DNA of 64,000 nt, taken from NCBI RefSeq assembly GCF_009602705.1, contig NZ_VSWH01000001.1, forward strand, positions 3,410,001 to 3,474,000. Reading direction: 5' to 3'. This DNA is from Chryseobacterium vaccae (GTDB lineage Bacteria; Bacteroidota; Bacteroidia; Flavobacteriales; Weeksellaceae). Made by a program: the position numbers and the translations under genes. The notes beneath the pieces were generated by a model that saw nothing but the letters and a program-made list of their open reading frames with translations, had not been told where the DNA came from and did no database searches. Every line of letters starts with the position of its first letter. Within the stretch, counting starts at the first letter, position 1. Shown here piece after piece: positions 42,590-51,906 of this stretch.

Positions 42590-44170
42590 ATGAATAAATT
42601 ATTTCTACCTTTTGTTTTACTGCTGTATATAGCCGTAAATGCTCAGGATACCCTAAAGTATAATACAATTTATACGAAAACGTATCTTGAAACCTCTCAA
42701 AAAAACTTTAGTCAGGCTGTGAAAACGGCTGATTCATTGTATACTGTATCTGCATCTCCATACTTTCAGGTAAAAAGCCTGATGCTTTTGGCTTCATTAT
42801 ATCAGCAGTCAGGAGATCTCAAAAAATCTATCGGTTATGCTCATAAAACTGAAGTACTACTCGAGGATTCTGAAGACTACCTTTGGAAGGCTAAGGTTTC
42901 CGGCTTTTTAGCAACCCAGTATCGTCTTTTGAAGCTTTATAGCCAGTCTAAAAAATATTCCCTGAAAACCTTTAATTTCTGCGACAGGATAGAGAATAAG
43001 AAAGTCGCCAATATGACCAGAGGAATGGCTATGCAGGAGCTAGCCTATTATGAGCAGGAACGTGAGCAGTTTCATAAATCGAATCAGTATATTCTTAAAG
43101 CCCAAAAATATTTCAATGAATCCGGTCAGAAAACAGATTTCTTTTCTGCAAACAATGAACAGCTTCTGGGGCTTAACTATTATTATCTGAAAAATCAGGA
43201 TGAAGCCCTGACCCATTATCAAAAAGCGATGGGGCTTAGTAAAGAACTTCCGGAAAGCCATATCACCGGTTTAATTTACAATGGCCTTGCTCAGGTATGT
43301 ATTGAGAAGGGCGATTTGAAAAATGCCAAAAAATATCTGGATCTGGCCGAAAAAATTTCCGGGACATCAGGATTTCTTCAGCTGAAAAATGCGGTATACA
43401 ATACTGCCCAGCAATATTATCTGAAAACAAATGATGTCAGAAACTTAACAAAAGTTGCCATAAAAAAGGATTCGGTGAACAAGAAAATCACTGAAAAAAG
43501 TAATGCTTTTATTAACGAATCCTACACCCGGCTGTATGAACAGAACAATGAAATATCGGAAGGCAGTTTCAGAAAAGATGTTATCATCTTTATTGGAGCT
43601 GTGCTACTCATCTTGATTATCGTTGGATTTATGCTCTATACAAGAATAAAACACAAAAAAAACTTACAGCGGTTCAATGAAATCCTTAAACAAGTGAATA
43701 AAGAAAGAATATCTGAGAAAGAGCCGGTTGAGGAAGCCGAATCTTTTTCAAAAGATATTGAAGAAAACGAAAGAAGAACAGAACAGGAATATTCAGTTAC
43801 AATGACCACTGCCACAGAAAGAAAAATACTGATTAAGCTATACGAATTTGAAAGGTCTGATATATTTACCAATAATAATATTTCACTTCCTTATCTGGCC
43901 TCACTTTTTGAGACCAACACAAAATACCTTTCATTTATTATCAATACCCATAAGAAGAAAGATTTCAATAACTATATCAATGAGCTCAGAGTTTATTATG
44001 TGATAAAGAAATTGAAAATCAATCCAAAGTACAGGAAATATAAAATTGCAGTTCTGGCAGAGGAAGCCGGTTTTTCTTCCCAGAATAAATTTGCTACTAT
44101 TTTCAAAAAAGTAACTTCAATGTCTCCTTCTCTATTTATAAAACATCTTGAAGAAGAGAAGGTGAAATAA
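42590..44170 (+). CDS. Membrane-anchored TPR-AraC family regulator
   Basis: 526 residues. Signal peptide or first membrane segment 1-18. Periplasmic TPR-like helices follow (LMLLASLYQQSGDLKKSIGYAH, LLGLNYYYLKNQDEALTHYQKA, GLIYNGLAQVCIEKGDLKNAKKYL). A membrane span lies at about 325-347 (VIIFIGAVLLILIIVGFMLY). A cytoplasmic AraC-type HTH pair lies at about 415-520 (NISLPYLASLFETNTKYLSFI, KIAVLAEEAGFSSQNKFATIF, then SPSLFIKHL). It should sense an envelope signal and act directly on DNA. It precedes a surface-protein cluster on the same strand. Confidence 0.88.
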   Translation: MNKLFLPFVLLLYIAVNAQDTLKYNTIYTKTYLETSQKNFSQAVKTADSLYTVSASPYFQVKSLMLLASLYQQSGDLKKSIGYAHKTEVLLEDSEDYLWKAKVSGFLATQYRLLKLYSQSKKYSLKTFNFCDRIENKKVANMTRGMAMQELAYYEQEREQFHKSNQYILKAQKYFNESGQKTDFFSANNEQLLGLNYYYLKNQDEALTHYQKAMGLSKELPESHITGLIYNGLAQVCIEKGDLKNAKKYLDLAEKISGTSGFLQLKNAVYNTAQQYYLKTNDVRNLTKVAIKKDSVNKKITEKSNAFINESYTRLYEQNNEISEGSFRKDVIIFIGAVLLILIIVGFMLYTRIKHKKNLQRFNEILKQVNKERISEKEPVEEAESFSKDIEENERRTEQEYSVTMTTATERKILIKLYEFERSDIFTNNNISLPYLASLFETNTKYLSFIINTHKKKDFNNYINELRVYYVIKKLKINPKYRKYKIAVLAEEAGFSSQNKFATIFKKVTSMSPSLFIKHLEEEKVK

Positions 44171-44216
44171 TCATCCGGGAACTTTATCATTTTGAGGAAA
44201 ATGGTAATAGAATGCC

Positions 44217-44247
44217 TTTTAAAGCGGTTTTTAGCGCATTATCTTTG
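44217..44247 (+). promoter_or_regulatory. Promoter of the surface-protein cluster
   Basis: TTTT (44217-44220), 19 bases, TATCTTTG (44240-44247). The predicted start is near 44254, about 90 bases before the gene at 44345. Confidence 0.5.
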
Positions 44248-44344
44248 TGCCTGTCAGAGGAGGGTTGTCTGGTCACTGTACCGATCAAATCTCATAAACT
44301 GTATTATTTATGTCTGCAGTTTATAATATCCTGACACAGGAATA

Positions 44345-44917
44345 ATGAATAAAAAAACGCAAATAGATGTGCTGCCGGGTATACTTTCTTTAAGGAAGTG
44401 GATTACGCTGTGTATTCTTATTTTAATCAGTGTTTCTTCAAAATTCCATGCACTATCTTATAATGAGCGAATAGAAGGCTTAGGACAGAACGTAATATAC
44501 GTAACCAAGGGTACAACTATTTTTATTGGAGATTCCAATATAAAAATAAAACAAGTCCTGATTTCTAAAGAAAACAGGAAAATAAAAATCAGACAGAATA
44601 AGAAACCGAAAACTGTAAAATCTTCAGATAAAAGAGAGCAGATCAAAACAGAGCAGATCAAAGCAGCGGCTATTCTATATTCCAAAAACTCTTCTTCCGG
44701 AAGTGACCTGTCCGTTCCGGGCAGGAAAGACCTCTTTTTTATTGCTTCAACAGGAGAAACTCAAATAAAATCATCACTTCATAGATCTGTGGATGTTCTT
44801 TATGTTCAGAATTATTTATACGGAACCAGTATCGTCTCCGGAAGTTTGGATGAGCTGTTTTTAGAACACCATTTTTCTGAATCCCATGCCATAAGGCCAC
44901 CTCCTTTTATTATTTGA
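44345..44917 (+). CDS. Secreted or membrane-anchored protein of unknown function
   Basis: 190 residues. An uncleaved-type hydrophobic segment at about 19-35 (WITLCILILISVSSKFHAL) is followed by a very basic, Lys-rich stretch (about 70-115) and a C-terminal part ending RPPPFII. No family recognised. Placed between the TPR-AraC regulator and a large secreted protein, so it probably belongs to the same unit. Confidence 0.65.
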   Translation: MNKKTQIDVLPGILSLRKWITLCILILISVSSKFHALSYNERIEGLGQNVIYVTKGTTIFIGDSNIKIKQVLISKENRKIKIRQNKKPKTVKSSDKREQIKTEQIKAAAILYSKNSSSGSDLSVPGRKDLFFIASTGETQIKSSLHRSVDVLYVQNYLYGTSIVSGSLDELFLEHHFSESHAIRPPPFII

Positions 44918-45005
44918 TTTTTAACGTATTAACTAAAATTCTCATGCTTCTTTTACTGGAGCACAGGTAAGTTCATGCCTGAATCTGAAAATGAACGAAC
45001 AATAA

Positions 45006-47867
45006 ATGAATGAATTAATGAAAAATAATATGAAGTATCATCTACAGTTTAGAGCTGTAATAACTTTTGTATGTCTGTTGTGCAGCGGATGGCTTTTGGC
45101 AGACGGCTCCAGGAATTTGTACCCGTCAGGTGCTACCGGGCTCCGTGCATTTTTGAGATCAAGCACCACTACCACAGATAGCTGGCCTTTCGCCAATGAA
45201 GGAACGCATTATGTATATGCCATACCAGGAGAAATCATTACTCTGGCTTCAAGTGCACAGAATGGAGGAACAGGAAGAATACGGCTTTTTGCACCAGATG
45301 GAACACAGGTTGTTAACAATACTTCCAGTGGACAGATTTCCAGCAGAAGTGCAGAAATTGCAGGACCACAGCTGTCTGGGCAGACAGGGGGAGGCAGATA
45401 TACACCCATCTATCATCCTGTAACAGAAGCCGGTATTTACCGTGTTGAGTTCGTGGGACGGGCAACATCAGATCCTTCCACAACAGTAAGTGCAGATAGT
45501 AACTGGACGCAAAGCAGTACCAATGCCGGAATTGCAGCATGGGACGTATCCGTTATTAATACAGGCAATACAGGATTTGTGCAAGGACGTGTGTATGCCA
45601 ATATCCTGAATCTTTCCAACGGAACCTCTTCTGCAGCTACTGATGGATTTTATGGATTGGTATATGTACTAACAAAAGACGGATACACTTATAGAGTAAA
45701 TAATAACGGGAATAATGGACTTTATTTTACTTTTTATGCGAATAACAATGGGTTTATAGATCCCACTACACAAAATCCTGTTTATAAAAGTCTTGACCAG
45801 TCCACAACCGCTTTTTTAACAGGAAAAGCACATAACCCCAATTTAGCCGATACTTCTAAACACATTACCCATAAACTGTTCTACAGCCTTCCTGCGGCAG
45901 ATTTGCCAACAACATCATCAGGAGCTGTTCCGGGAGGTTCTACCTGGCTTAAAAGCACAGTAATTGTACCAGATGTGACAGGAGTTCAGCTGGTAGGAGT
46001 TGATGGAACACCAGCACAGGTAAGTGGGAAAGGAGGATATATTAAATTTAACGCAGGGGCTCCCGGGCAGTATAAAATTGTGATCCAAAGCATAGCAAAT
46101 CCGGCTGCTTTTGTTACGCGTACCCTTACGGGACCGTCTGTAGAAGGAGTTAATTCTATTTTCTGGGATGGAAAGGATGGTTCCGGAAATTCACTGCCAA
46201 TAGGTTCAGTACCAGCAGAAGTAACGGTACAGCTTCAGGGAGCGGAAGTACACTTCCCGTTCATTGATATGGAGTATAACAGGAATGGAACAATTATCCA
46301 GCTTCTGGATCATACCAATCTGAGTAATGTAGCATCAGATCTTGTTTACTGGAATGATACTGATATTCCAAATGGAAGCACCGGTACATCTTCTAACCCT
46401 AAAAACAATACCCACCTGCCTCCGGTAAACAGTGCAGGAATCAGCAGTGTAACTAACGGACATATCTGGGGAGTAGGAGGATCAGGAACCTCCGGGCTGT
46501 TCGGAGATGTAAGGTCAATTGATACATGGACTTTTATCAAAGGAAATGCAGCGACAATTGCTACCACTGTGGAAGTGAAAATTGCAGACTTAAAAGTAAC
46601 CCAGGTAGTACCGGATAAATCTGCGGTTTCAGTAGGAGAACAGCTTACCTACACTGTAAAAGTGAAAAATGACGGTCCAAGCGGTGTTACGGAAGCTCCG
46701 TTTACTTTTACTCTTCCGCCGGGTCTGGATCCGCAGTCTCTTGTTTTCACAGCCAACGGATGCGGAAGTGAATCGACAGCAATAACTTACAATCCTGCGA
46801 CACGTACTTATTCGTCTGCACTTAATTTGCCTAACGGATGTGAAATTACCTATAAATTCACTGTAACGGTTACTGCTTCTGCAACACCGGGAAATTTAAC
46901 AGTAAAAGCAGGAATACTTCGTCCGAATGACGTAACCGACCCGGATGCAACCAACCCTAACCCTGCAGTTCCACCTACCAATGCAGAATATGAATGTGCG
47001 AATAACGGGTTAGGAGGTAATTGTAACAATTTATTGAATAATGCCAATGTAATGTTTTCTCCAACGCCAATATGTACGGAAGATGTTCAGGGGAATGCTT
47101 TCAGTACAGAAGACGGAGATCCGGTAACTTTCTCTCAGCCAGCCACCGATTTTGGTTTTGTCTTCGATATTTATACGCTTGATAATTCTTTTAACCTTAA
47201 CATCAACGGAACTCAGCTTGCTACGCAGGAAATTCAGTTTTCTACAGCTGTTCCGAATATCCGTTTCGCAGACGGATCTGTTTACGGATCGGGTGGAATA
47301 CCTGAAATCTGGCAGATCATAGGAACATCTTCAGCCCCTTCAGTAAGAGTAAATATCAGTGCTACAGGAGCGGTAACATTATTCGGTAGTAAGACATCAG
47401 GAGGTCCGTTATTTCCTTTGGAATTATATAATGGAGCAACCTTTAATATAATAACCTGGAACGTAGCATCAGCCAATATCGTTACAGCAACACAGGTGGT
47501 GGTAGGTCCTACTTATATGACCGGTTACGGATCAGGAAAGAAAATCGTGCCTTGCCATTGTATCAAACCTGGAGCAACAGGTACGCCGGACAGCTATGCA
47601 CAGATCGGAATTCTTACCAAACCATCGATTACTGCTGCGAACTGGCCTAAAAATGTTCCGAACGGGCAGCTTGTTCTGGATAGTGCCGGAAAAGGTCTTG
47701 TGGTTACTCATATGACCACCGCTCAGAGAAATGCTCTGGTTCCGGTGGAAGGAATGGTTATTTATAATACAGATTTAAAATGTGTTCAGCTTTACAGAGG
47801 TACCACCCCGGGAGTAGATATTTCCCGTACCGGATGGAACTGTATTAAAAGAGGCTGTAACGAATAA
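45006..47867 (+). CDS. Large secreted DUF11-domain surface protein
   Basis: 953 residues. Signal sequence at about 9-34 (ending LLADG). Beta-rich body. A DUF11-type repeat at about 530-640 has the typical start LKVTQVVPDKSAVSVGEQLTYTVKV (split as KVTQVVPDKSAVSVGEQ and LTYTVKVKN) and GCEITYKFTVTVTA. The C-terminus ends with VEGMVIYNTDLKCVQLYRG and W-N-C. No T9SS sorting domain was seen. A fibre or adhesin role is possible. Seven bases separate it from the next frame's earliest start. Confidence 0.8.
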   Translation: MNELMKNNMKYHLQFRAVITFVCLLCSGWLLADGSRNLYPSGATGLRAFLRSSTTTTDSWPFANEGTHYVYAIPGEIITLASSAQNGGTGRIRLFAPDGTQVVNNTSSGQISSRSAEIAGPQLSGQTGGGRYTPIYHPVTEAGIYRVEFVGRATSDPSTTVSADSNWTQSSTNAGIAAWDVSVINTGNTGFVQGRVYANILNLSNGTSSAATDGFYGLVYVLTKDGYTYRVNNNGNNGLYFTFYANNNGFIDPTTQNPVYKSLDQSTTAFLTGKAHNPNLADTSKHITHKLFYSLPAADLPTTSSGAVPGGSTWLKSTVIVPDVTGVQLVGVDGTPAQVSGKGGYIKFNAGAPGQYKIVIQSIANPAAFVTRTLTGPSVEGVNSIFWDGKDGSGNSLPIGSVPAEVTVQLQGAEVHFPFIDMEYNRNGTIIQLLDHTNLSNVASDLVYWNDTDIPNGSTGTSSNPKNNTHLPPVNSAGISSVTNGHIWGVGGSGTSGLFGDVRSIDTWTFIKGNAATIATTVEVKIADLKVTQVVPDKSAVSVGEQLTYTVKVKNDGPSGVTEAPFTFTLPPGLDPQSLVFTANGCGSESTAITYNPATRTYSSALNLPNGCEITYKFTVTVTASATPGNLTVKAGILRPNDVTDPDATNPNPAVPPTNAEYECANNGLGGNCNNLLNNANVMFSPTPICTEDVQGNAFSTEDGDPVTFSQPATDFGFVFDIYTLDNSFNLNINGTQLATQEIQFSTAVPNIRFADGSVYGSGGIPEIWQIIGTSSAPSVRVNISATGAVTLFGSKTSGGPLFPLELYNGATFNIITWNVASANIVTATQVVVGPTYMTGYGSGKKIVPCHCIKPGATGTPDSYAQIGILTKPSITAANWPKNVPNGQLVLDSAGKGLVVTHMTTAQRNALVPVEGMVIYNTDLKCVQLYRGTTPGVDISRTGWNCIKRGCNE

Positions 47868-47945
47868 CAATAGGTGATTAAGTTTTTAAAGATTGCCGGG
47901 ATAACTGGAAACAAATATCCTGGCAGCTTTTTAACGGATAAAAAA

Positions 47946-48488
47946 ATGAAATTAAAAATGAGAAATATAATAATTACATCAATAGCTCTCTTTTCTGCAG
48001 CTTTATTCAATAATATAAAGGCTCAGGTAGCATTTGGTAAAGATAATGTAGCGAACCCGAGTGCTCTGGTAGAATTTGGTCCGGGGAATAAAGGGATTAT
48101 ACTACCATCAGTTGCTTCAGCTTCAGGAGCGGTAGGAGGGACTTTTGTTTTTAATACGGCCGATAAAGCAGTGGAAGTGTGGGAGGAAAAAAACAATAAC
48201 AATACCGGAGGCTGGACTTCGCTTACGGATCAGGGACAAGGTATTCTTCATGCTTTATTTAATACAGGCACAGATGCAGCAGCAACAGCCGGAGTGATTA
48301 TCGGAGCAACAACAACAAGTAAGCCAGGAACTCTGGTGCTGGAATCTACAACAAAGGCAATGGTTTTACCTGTAGTGACCAATCCGCATCTGACTATGAA
48401 AAGCTCAGTAGCAGGAACGATGGTATATGATACGGCTTCTGATATGCTGGCTGTATATGATGGAACGAATTGGAGCTACTGGAAATAA
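47946..48488 (+). CDS. Secreted protein sharing the C-terminal motif of its neighbour
   Basis: 180 residues from the ATG at 47946. Signal peptide about 1-27 (ending NNIKAQ). The body has GNKGIILPSVASASGAVGG and the terminal block AGTMVYDTASDMLAVYDG ending NWSYWK. The GxMVYxT...YxG...W ending is seen in many flavobacterial exported proteins and resembles tail-fibre tips. The preceding 953-residue protein ends in the same way. Probably one operon. Confidence 0.75.
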   Translation: MKLKMRNIIITSIALFSAALFNNIKAQVAFGKDNVANPSALVEFGPGNKGIILPSVASASGAVGGTFVFNTADKAVEVWEEKNNNNTGGWTSLTDQGQGILHALFNTGTDAAATAGVIIGATTTSKPGTLVLESTTKAMVLPVVTNPHLTMKSSVAGTMVYDTASDMLAVYDGTNWSYWK

Positions 48489-48510
48489 GAAAATCATCAG
48501 TTTAGTTTTG

Positions 48511-48554
48511 AGCTGCAGAATGAGGGGTAGAAATAGTCCTCTTCTGCTGCTTTT
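48511..48554 (+). terminator. Imperfect terminator hairpin
   Basis: Stem GCAGAA-GAGG/CCTC-TTCTGC with one bulged T and a 12-base loop, followed by TTTTAT. It lies just after the gene ending at 48488. Confidence 0.5.
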
Positions 48555-48569
48555 ATAAGTTAAAAAAAA

Positions 48570-49022
48570 ATGACAAAAATTAATAATTTTCATACAATGC
48601 AGATGATCATGAAGGTTTTAACAGTCATGATCCTTGTTATTTTTTTAGTCCTGGCCTGCGCACCTTGGAATACAGCTGTCAAATTTGTTCTTCTCGCTAC
48701 GGGAGCTCTCCTGCTGAGACTATTCCTAAAGGCTAAATGCATTGAATATGAATTCTCAGGAGAATGCATAACGATTAAAAGATTTCATCCTTTTTACCAA
48801 CGAAAAAAGATGTCGCCTTTCGCCGAATTTCCAAGACAATACCTCAAAGATTTCGTGCTTGAAGAAAGACAGATGGTTTCCAGCCTGGTTATTGTGCTGG
48901 ATACGGAAAAAAGAAAAGGATTCAAAATGAAACTTCAAATAGCGGGTTTTAATAATCAACAAATAAAAGACCTTACAGATTCACTGGAAAGTATAAAAAA
49001 GACGAATAAAAATGAATACTGA
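48570..49022 (+). CDS. Small membrane protein, PH-like cytoplasmic part
   Basis: 150 residues. Two hydrophobic segments at about 14-31 and 35-51 (VLTVMILVIFLVLACAPW; FVLLATGALLLRLFL). A soluble C-terminal part follows with alternating strands and a final helix (QQIKDLTDSLESI), a layout like small PH-fold proteins of Bacteroidota. Not recognised further. It overlaps the next gene by 11 bases. Confidence 0.65.
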   Translation: MTKINNFHTMQMIMKVLTVMILVIFLVLACAPWNTAVKFVLLATGALLLRLFLKAKCIEYEFSGECITIKRFHPFYQRKKMSPFAEFPRQYLKDFVLEERQMVSSLVIVLDTEKRKGFKMKLQIAGFNNQQIKDLTDSLESIKKTNKNEY

Positions 49023-49458
49023 TTTTAAAAATATCCATGTTGGAAAACTGGTAAAAAAGAGAGTGGCAGAATGTGAGATTGATACATTCAGAATATGCAG
49101 ATTTTTTAAATGTACGGAAGATGATTTGAAAATCATGTATCAGCAGCCGGATATGCCCTCTGATCTGATGCTAAAATGGAGTAAGTTATTGGAATACGAT
49201 TTTTTTAGAGTGTATTCACAGCATCTTATATTATATTCTCCCCCGGCCAATGCCAATCTGAGCAGACAGACAGACAAGAAGAAATCAGATCTTCCCCAAT
49301 TCAGAAAGAATATTTATACAAAGGAGATCATTGATTTTATTATGGAATTGATCCTTACAGGAGAAAAAACAAGATATCAGGTGATAGAAGAATATAGAAT
49401 ACCCAAGACCACATTGTATAAATGGATGGATAAATACAGTAGTAAAGCAGCCAGTTAA
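49012..49458 (+). CDS. Transposase-like HTH protein without a catalytic domain
   Basis: 148 residues. The N-terminal part FRICRFFKCTEDDLKIMYQ followed by LMLKWSKLLEYDFFRVYSQ is a family trait in Chryseobacterium. The C-terminal HTH is TRYQVIEEYRIPKTTLYKWM at about 118-137. Databases call such proteins 'transposase', but there is no DDE domain and no terminal repeat, so it is better viewed as an orphan DNA-binding protein. First of four closely packed genes. Confidence 0.8.
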   Translation: MNTDFKNIHVGKLVKKRVAECEIDTFRICRFFKCTEDDLKIMYQQPDMPSDLMLKWSKLLEYDFFRVYSQHLILYSPPANANLSRQTDKKKSDLPQFRKNIYTKEIIDFIMELILTGEKTRYQVIEEYRIPKTTLYKWMDKYSSKAAS

Positions 49459-49477
49459 CTTAATATACAAGTATAAA

Positions 49478-49678
49478 ATGATACTAACTGAAATGATCCT
49501 GATCGGGAAAACAATTGAAGAAGCAGAAGAACTTGTAGGGCAGAAAACAGTAAGAATGTACAGCTCAAGATATGCTTTTGAATTAGAGCGTTATTGCTTT
49601 GGTATTTTAAAAAGACGTCTACATATTTCTACCTGTAAGGGAATCATTTATGACTGTCATTTCAGAATAGATCTGTAA
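49478..49678 (+). CDS. Small hypothetical protein (66 residues), I78-like ending
   Basis: 66 residues. It opens MILTEMILIGKTIEEAEEL and ends RRLHISTCKGIIYDCHFRIDL. The A-L-G...R-L-x-V...G-I-I-x-x-C layout resembles the peptidase-inhibitor I78 fold, a weak resemblance. Cytoplasmic. Its place between two HTH genes in one cluster supports it as real. Confidence 0.6.
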   Translation: MILTEMILIGKTIEEAEELVGQKTVRMYSSRYAFELERYCFGILKRRLHISTCKGIIYDCHFRIDL

Positions 49679-49706
49679 AATAAGCCAATCAAAAATTCCA
49701 GATTTT

Positions 49707-49955
49707 ATGAAACCAGACAAGCAACTGTACGAAAAAGATTTTCTTTTGGGGCTCTCAAAAAAAGAAGTCATCAATGAACTTGGACACGGATTCAATTTTT
49801 ATCCGGATGATATCTGGTATTATGAAATAAAGAGGACATGGTGGGGAATGAAAACGGTTCTATTCCTGATTTTCCGAAACGGAAAGCTACAACACAAAAA
49901 CATTAAGAAAGTATATGGAAAAGTATATAAAACCAAACTACCAGAAAATCTATAG
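49707..49955 (+). CDS. Small BamE/SmpA-like cytoplasmic protein
   Basis: 82 residues. The sequence LLGLSKKEVINELGHGFNFY then DDIWYYEIKRTWWGMKTVL and LIFRNGKLQHKNIKKVYG follows the SmpA/OmlA pattern (two helices with KxxVxxxLG, then W-Y and F-x-x-G-K strands). Unlike BamE it has no signal peptide or lipobox. It overlaps the next gene by 41 bases. Confidence 0.65.
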   Translation: MKPDKQLYEKDFLLGLSKKEVINELGHGFNFYPDDIWYYEIKRTWWGMKTVLFLIFRNGKLQHKNIKKVYGKVYKTKLPENL

Positions 49956-50292
49956 TGATATTATCACCAGAAAATACCCTGATAAAGAAGAAAAGTGCAG
50001 ATCTATCCTTACCAAAAAAGATCTTTCAGTAATGGATGTTATTAAGCTGAACAAGCTAATTTTTACGAAAGATGTAATGCAGGATACACTCATCAGCAAT
50101 CAGAAACATCGTTCATACGATAAACAGACCATACTGCAGATCCTGAAGTATCAAAAAGAAAATAACATGAATAACAGTGAATTGGCAAGACACTTCAGCC
50201 TTAGCCGTAATTCTGTAGCGAAATGGAGGAGGATATTTTTAGGAGAAGAAAACTCTGGAAAGAAAATTGCAGCTAAGGATCTTGTATATTAA
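49915..50292 (+). CDS. Helix-turn-helix protein, second of the HTH pair
   Basis: 125 residues. An N-terminal helical part (KPNYQKIYSDIITRKYPDK) is followed by a central linker (QKHRSYDKQTILQILKYQ) and a HTH at about 88-110 (NNSELARHFSLSRNSVAKWR). It resembles transposase-type HTH domains but carries no catalytic part. It starts inside the preceding gene, so the two are coupled. A perfect 20-bp hairpin follows. Confidence 0.78.
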   Translation: MEKYIKPNYQKIYSDIITRKYPDKEEKCRSILTKKDLSVMDVIKLNKLIFTKDVMQDTLISNQKHRSYDKQTILQILKYQKENNMNNSELARHFSLSRNSVAKWRRIFLGEENSGKKIAAKDLVY

Positions 50293-50307
50293 TGAATTTT
50301 TGAATAA

Positions 50308-50350
50308 AATTTATTGGCGGTGGCTCCGAAGGAGCCACCGCCAATAAATT
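50308..50350. terminator. Perfect 20-bp hairpin ending the HTH cluster
   Basis: Two perfect 20-base arms (AATTTATTGGCGGTGGCTCC and its complement) around a GAA loop. It stands between the convergent HTH cluster and DUF417 gene and presumably terminates both. No strong T-run follows on the plus strand; the minus strand has TTTTATTC. Confidence 0.7.
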
Positions 50351-50375
50351 AGCACAGGGGGGCACAGAGAATTTA

Positions 50376-51014
50376 TTAATCATTTTTATCCGGAATGGAA
50401 ATTCCGCCTTTGGCGAATATCTTTTTTAAGCTGTCTGAAAGCAAGACCAGCCCGGCAGCCATCATGATAATGTCCTTCAGAACAAGACGTCCGGCTCCTG
50501 ATAAATAAGGAAATCCATGCTGAGGTGTGGGAAAATCACCACCGAGATCAGGAACATATACTTCCGGGGTAGTAATCAGAAAAGACAAAGTAACTAAAGA
50601 CATCAGGAATGTTAATGCTCCGCCAGCCGCTCCAATTTTGGGAAACCATACTCCCAGAACAACCAGAATCCCTATGATGACAATCACACTGCCAAGTCCG
50701 TAAGAAAAAATATAAGTTCCGTTTTCTTGGTGCCAGTCTATATTTCTCTGAACAACTTTTCCTTCCGGATTCTTATAAATAGTATATTCCGGAACCATTT
50801 TATTTTCCTTATTAAGCACTTTATTGGCTGCATTTTTATAAAAGAAATTCATAACAGGACTATTCGCGACAAAAGGGACGATTCCCTCTGCTTCATACTG
50901 AAATGCTTTTAATCCTCCAATCCATGCCATAACGATGAATATGGAAACCCTCAGAAAATTAAGGAAGTAAGAGTCCAATGCCGTAAGACGGTTAAGTAAT
51001 CTGTTGTGCTGCAT
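50376..51014 (-). CDS. DUF417 family membrane protein (YkgB/RclC-like)
   Basis: 212 residues from the ATG at 51014. Four hydrophobic segments. Family landmarks: FLRVSIFIVMAWIGGLKAFQYEAEGIVPF (split: VFIVMAW-type start and GLKAFQYEAEGIVPFVANSP), the GGDFPTPQHGFPYLSGAGRL loop and VLKDIIMMAAGLVLL. In E. coli RclC is an inner-membrane protein of the reactive-chlorine response. It lies 61 bases downstream of an AraC-family gene on the same strand; RclR of E. coli is also AraC-type. Confidence 0.9.
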   Translation of the reverse strand: MQHNRLLNRLTALDSYFLNFLRVSIFIVMAWIGGLKAFQYEAEGIVPFVANSPVMNFFYKNAANKVLNKENKMVPEYTIYKNPEGKVVQRNIDWHQENGTYIFSYGLGSVIVIIGILVVLGVWFPKIGAAGGALTFLMSLVTLSFLITTPEVYVPDLGGDFPTPQHGFPYLSGAGRLVLKDIIMMAAGLVLLSDSLKKIFAKGGISIPDKND

Positions 51015-51075
51015 AATTTGCTTTTCTACAAAGGTATTGAGGCACAAGCCTCTTAAAAATAGAGATATCAGGATA

Positions 51076-51906
51076 TTACATGGACATTTTTGCCACTACA
51101 GAGATTCCTACCTTTTCTCTGTATTTTTTAGGAGAACAGCCAACGGATTTCTTAAAATACCTGCTGAAATAAAATTCATCATTAAAACCTAGCTCAGCAG
51201 CAATTTCTTTCACAGATCGATAGGTAAGATGAAGCAGTTTTTTGGCTTCCAGAATGACTCTTTCATTAATAAGCTGGCTGGGAGTTTTACCAAATTCTTT
51301 CTTAATGGTTTTGCTTAATGTTCCGCCAGTGATATACAGTAGATTACTGTAAAACGCAAGTTCCTTTTCCTCCTTAAAATGAAGATCCAGCAGCTTTCGG
51401 AATTCTCCGGCGTGTTTATTAGCGGGTGTTTTATGGTAAATCTCATTCTGCACTATATTGATTTTCTGTTTGCTGCAAATGGCAAGGATCAGCTGAATAT
51501 AAGTTTTAATAATTGATGCTGAAAACGGATGATCTTCCGAATTTTCAAGTTGAACATGATTAAAAATTTCCAGAATCAAGGCATAATTTTCCTTAGTGAG
51601 CTGTATGGCCGGGTTTAAATAGATATTGTTAAAAAGAAGCCCATTACAGGCAACTTCTTCTTTATGATATTCTATACAATAATAATCACCATGGAAGAAA
51701 AGACAAAAAATCTCCTGCCCGGAATGTGGTACCAGATTTAACTTCTGAAAAGGAGAAAGAAACAGGACTGTACAGTCTTCATAAAAATAATTAATGTGAT
51801 CTACAGAAAAAACGCCAGACCCGTTCAGTAAAATGACACTATAATTTTCTGTCGTAAGGTCTGTGGGAAAATCAGATTGATGATAAGATTGTATGTGTAC
51901 AGCCAT
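51076..51906 (-). CDS. AraC family transcriptional regulator
   Basis: 276 residues. N-terminal cupin domain (YSVILLNGSGVFSVDHI, CTVLFLSPFQKLNLVPHSG). HTH pair at about 180-270: AFYSNLLYITGGTLSKTIK and VKEIAAELGFNDEFYFSRYF, then GCSPKKYRE. Adjacent to and upstream of the DUF417 gene, so likely its regulator. Confidence 0.92.
   Translation of the reverse strand: MAVHIQSYHQSDFPTDLTTENYSVILLNGSGVFSVDHINYFYEDCTVLFLSPFQKLNLVPHSGQEIFCLFFHGDYYCIEYHKEEVACNGLLFNNIYLNPAIQLTKENYALILEIFNHVQLENSEDHPFSASIIKTYIQLILAICSKQKINIVQNEIYHKTPANKHAGEFRKLLDLHFKEEKELAFYSNLLYITGGTLSKTIKKEFGKTPSQLINERVILEAKKLLHLTYRSVKEIAAELGFNDEFYFSRYFKKSVGCSPKKYREKVGISVVAKMSM

Noticed and set aside
49012..50292. An insertion sequence based on transposase-like HTH proteins
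   Set aside because: No catalytic DDE or HUH domain, no terminal inverted repeats and no target duplication were found.
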